From Stenotrophomonas ginsengisoli (lineage in GTDB: Bacteria; Pseudomonadota; Gammaproteobacteria; Xanthomonadales; Xanthomonadaceae): DNA of 64,000 nt. This document shows positions 62,338 to 64,000 of this stretch, in pieces. The stretch is from assembly GCF_001431485.1 (NCBI RefSeq), contig NZ_LDJM01000012.1, positions 99,770 through 163,769 on the forward strand, given 5' to 3'. The translations under genes were made by a program, and so were the position numbers. Below the pieces are notes generated by a model. The model made no database searches. It saw only the letters and a list, made by a program, of their open reading frames with translations, and was not told the origin of the DNA. Positions within the stretch are counted from its first letter, which is position 1. Each line of letters begins with the position of its first letter.

Positions 62338-63075
62338 ATGCGCTCTCCCATCCTTGCCCCCTTTGTTGGCTTGCTCGCCCTGTTTGCCAGCTGCGCCGAG
62401 CCCGCTGCAGCGCAGACGGTGGCCGACCAGTCCGCCAGTGCCTCCCCCCGTCAGCCAGATGCCGCTGAGAACCCGTCACTGCAGCGATGGCCCTTGATTC
62501 CCGGCGAGACCCGCGGCGACAGCCCCGGCCCGATGATGCCCGGGCGCATCTACTCACCCAGCAAAGCACCGGTCACCTGCCCCTCGCAGCAGTTCGAAGA
62601 ATTTTTCCACGCCTTCCTCAACAACGGCGACCTGCAGGTGGCTTATACAGCCAAGCCTTATGTCCTCAAAGGCCCGTACTACCTGCAGCACAACACCGAG
62701 CCCGGTGATCCGGCCAATCCACAGTGGGAGACGGTTGAAATCTATACGCCCATCCACGGTTACCAGCGTTACAACGAACGTCAGACATCCTATGTTTCGG
62801 ACAGCACCAGGCTACTGCCTGGTCAGCAGTGGACAGGGGTCGATGCCTTTGGCAGATCCACGGACAACCCGCCAACACAACTAGAAATTCGCCAGGTATC
62901 GCAGGCCGAGTATGCAATGCATACACGCGACCGTATGACCACCTTCAGCAAGCGCGCCGACTGCTGGTACCTGAGGCATGACTGGACACTGGATCCATTT
63001 GAAGGCTGCCAATGGCCCGACCAGTGCCGCAGCATGCGTGAGTACGAGGGTGGTTTCATGGACGAGCTGGATTGA
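62338..63075 (+). CDS. Secreted protein of unknown function, array copy 1
   Basis: A 245-residue exported protein with a hydrophobic leader ending LFASCAEPAAAQ, possibly a lipobox with Cys19. A Ser/Pro/Gln-rich linker leads to a soluble domain with PSQQFEEFFHAFLNNGDLQV, YTAKPYVLKGPYYLQHNTEP and CWYLRHDWTLDPFEGCQWPD. The domain has four cysteines, two of them close together (CQWPDQC), so disulfides are likely. No family was recognised with certainty. It is the first of three tandem copies and the most diverged in its leader and middle part. Confidence 0.8.
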   Translation: MRSPILAPFVGLLALFASCAEPAAAQTVADQSASASPRQPDAAENPSLQRWPLIPGETRGDSPGPMMPGRIYSPSKAPVTCPSQQFEEFFHAFLNNGDLQVAYTAKPYVLKGPYYLQHNTEPGDPANPQWETVEIYTPIHGYQRYNERQTSYVSDSTRLLPGQQWTGVDAFGRSTDNPPTQLEIRQVSQAEYAMHTRDRMTTFSKRADCWYLRHDWTLDPFEGCQWPDQCRSMREYEGGFMDELD

Positions 63076-63131
63076 GCCTCAACAACACCCGACGCGTAGT
63101 TTCCATGACTTCTTGCCGGAGGCCTTCAACC

Positions 63132-63857
63132 ATGCGCCCGATTGTTTTGCTCGCCCTGCTCCCGTTCGTCGCCCATTGCACCGAGCCCCCTGCACCGCAG
63201 ACGGTGGCCGACCAGTCCGCCAGTGCCTCACCCCGTCAGCCAGATGCCGGTGAGAACCCGTCACTGCAGCGATGGCCCTTGATTCCAGGCGAGACCCGCG
63301 GCAACAGCCCCGGCCCGATGATGCCAGGGCGTATCTACGCACCGGCCGAAGGACCGATCACCTGCCCCTCGCAGGAGTTCGAAGCATTCTTCCACGCCTT
63401 CCTCAACAACGGCGACCTGCAGGTGGCTTACACCGCCAAGCCTTATGTCCTCAAAGGCCCGTACTACCTGCAGCACAACACCGAGCCCGGTGATCCGGCC
63501 AATCCACAGTGGGAGACGGTGGAAGTCCATCGACCCATGCATGACCGCTACCGCTATGACGCACAGCGGCAACTCTATGTCAGCGACTCTTGGCTTTTGC
63601 CCGGACAGAAGTGGACAGGGATCGATGCTTTCGGCAGATCCACGGACAACTCGCCAACACAACTAGAAATTCGCCAGGTATCGCAGACCGAGTATGCAAT
63701 GCATACGCGCGACCGTATCACCACCTTCAGCAAACGCGCCGATTGCTGGTACCTGACACACGACTGGACACTGGATCCATTTGAAGGCTGCCAATGGCCC
63801 GACCAGTGCCGCAGCATGCGTGAGTACGAGGGTGGTTTCATGGACGAGCTGGATTGA
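63132..63857 (+). CDS. Secreted protein of unknown function, array copy 2
   Basis: A 241-residue paralogue of the preceding gene. The start at 63132 (MRPIVLLALLPFVAHC) has GGAGG nine bases upstream; in-frame ATGs further 5' lie in the copied intergenic sequence. Residues from about 30 to the end are nearly identical to copy 1. Differences cluster in a 40-residue patch around EVHRPMHDRYRYDAQRQLYV (copy 1: EIYTPIHGYQRYNERQTSYV). The DNA after position 63642 matches copy 1 almost base for base, which points to gene conversion. Confidence 0.8.
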   Translation: MRPIVLLALLPFVAHCTEPPAPQTVADQSASASPRQPDAGENPSLQRWPLIPGETRGNSPGPMMPGRIYAPAEGPITCPSQEFEAFFHAFLNNGDLQVAYTAKPYVLKGPYYLQHNTEPGDPANPQWETVEVHRPMHDRYRYDAQRQLYVSDSWLLPGQKWTGIDAFGRSTDNSPTQLEIRQVSQTEYAMHTRDRITTFSKRADCWYLTHDWTLDPFEGCQWPDQCRSMREYEGGFMDELD

Positions 63858-63913
63858 GCCTCAACAACACCCGACGCGTAGTTTCCATGACTTCTTGCCG
63901 GAGGCCTTCAACC

Positions 63914-64000
63914 ATGCGCCCGATTGTTTTGCCAGCCCTACCCCCGTTCGTCACCCATTGACCTGAGCCCCCTCACCCCCCACAGGTGGCCCACACGTCC
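63914..64000 (+). pseudogene. Secreted protein, array copy 3, broken start and cut by the window edge
   Basis: The sequence begins with the same ribosome site and MRPIVLP as copy 2 but meets an in-frame TGA at 63959-63961 where copy 2 has the Cys codon TGC of its leader. Further small changes follow (CCTGAGCCCCCTCAC). Only 87 bases are inside the window, so the rest cannot be judged. Confidence 0.75.

Larger units (their letters stand above)
62338..64000 (+). repeat. Tandem array of ~0.78 kb units encoding secreted proteins
   Basis: The junction sequence from the ends of the genes through the intergenic 56 bases recurs exactly 782 bases apart (63060 and 63842). Copy 1 to copy 2 start distance is 794 because of a 12-base longer leader and middle. 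The array continues past the window end. Confidence 0.93.

Overview
The window is chromosomal DNA of a high-GC gammaproteobacterium of the Xanthomonadaceae/Lysobacteraceae, most like Stenotrophomonas. This rests on protein character (Entner-Doudoroff genes zwf-pgl-edd, an Oar-like TonB receptor, Xanthomonas-type MetX, ScpAB next to a Gly/Arg-tailed RluB, proBA) and on dense, GC-rich coding. No database search was possible, so the genus is an inference.

Layout. 1-6630, mostly minus strand: a lipoprotein fragment, the lipoprotein-release transporter lolCD, then the succinate dehydrogenase cluster sdhCDAB with its flavinylation factor sdhE, ygfX, and a 57-residue SDHAF4/DUF1674 gene that is easily overlooked. 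6646-11678: ygfZ, then zwf-pgl-edd (upper Entner-Doudoroff pathway). 11700-18249, minus strand: a secreted discoidin-domain protein behind an Oar-like TonB-dependent receptor, then yciI-bolA. 18568-21795: scpA-scpB-rluB. 21905-24341, minus: a methionine/glutamine-type aminotransferase, the omega-amidase yafV and a small secreted protein. 24452-31252: a complete nine-gene cytochrome c maturation operon ccmABCDEFGHI. 31316-34119: metX, a periplasmic LigE-type DNA ligase and a cold-shock/DUF1294 membrane protein. 34120-40585: cydDC diverging from cydABX, with a perfect FNR box in between. 40639-41301: four identical tRNA-Pro(CGG) genes. 41358-49371: transporters and small genes, including the divergent pair ybjK (TetR) and ybjJ (MFS) with twin operators.

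49541-59577 is the accessory part: a type I restriction-modification locus in the order hsdR-fic-hsdM-hsdS. The Fic gene overlaps hsdM by 4 bases and is preceded by two palindromes, the second ending at its start codon. The last ~105 bases of hsdS are then repeated in three ~241-base tandem units. These are followed by an unrecognised 464-residue membrane protein carrying a PD-(D/E)XK/Mrr-like residue pattern. This is the best candidate for an undescribed defence arrangement.

59597-64000: proBA on the minus strand, then a tandem array of near-identical secreted proteins whose third copy is already broken at its signal peptide.

How it works together: sdh, ccm and cyd are respiratory modules (quinone reduction, cytochrome c assembly, oxygen-limited terminal oxidase with its glutathione/cysteine exporter). 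zwf-pgl-edd feeds NADPH and pyruvate. The secreted discoidin protein and TonB receptor probably serve glycan or peptide scavenging. No integrase, transposase, rRNA or CRISPR array was seen.
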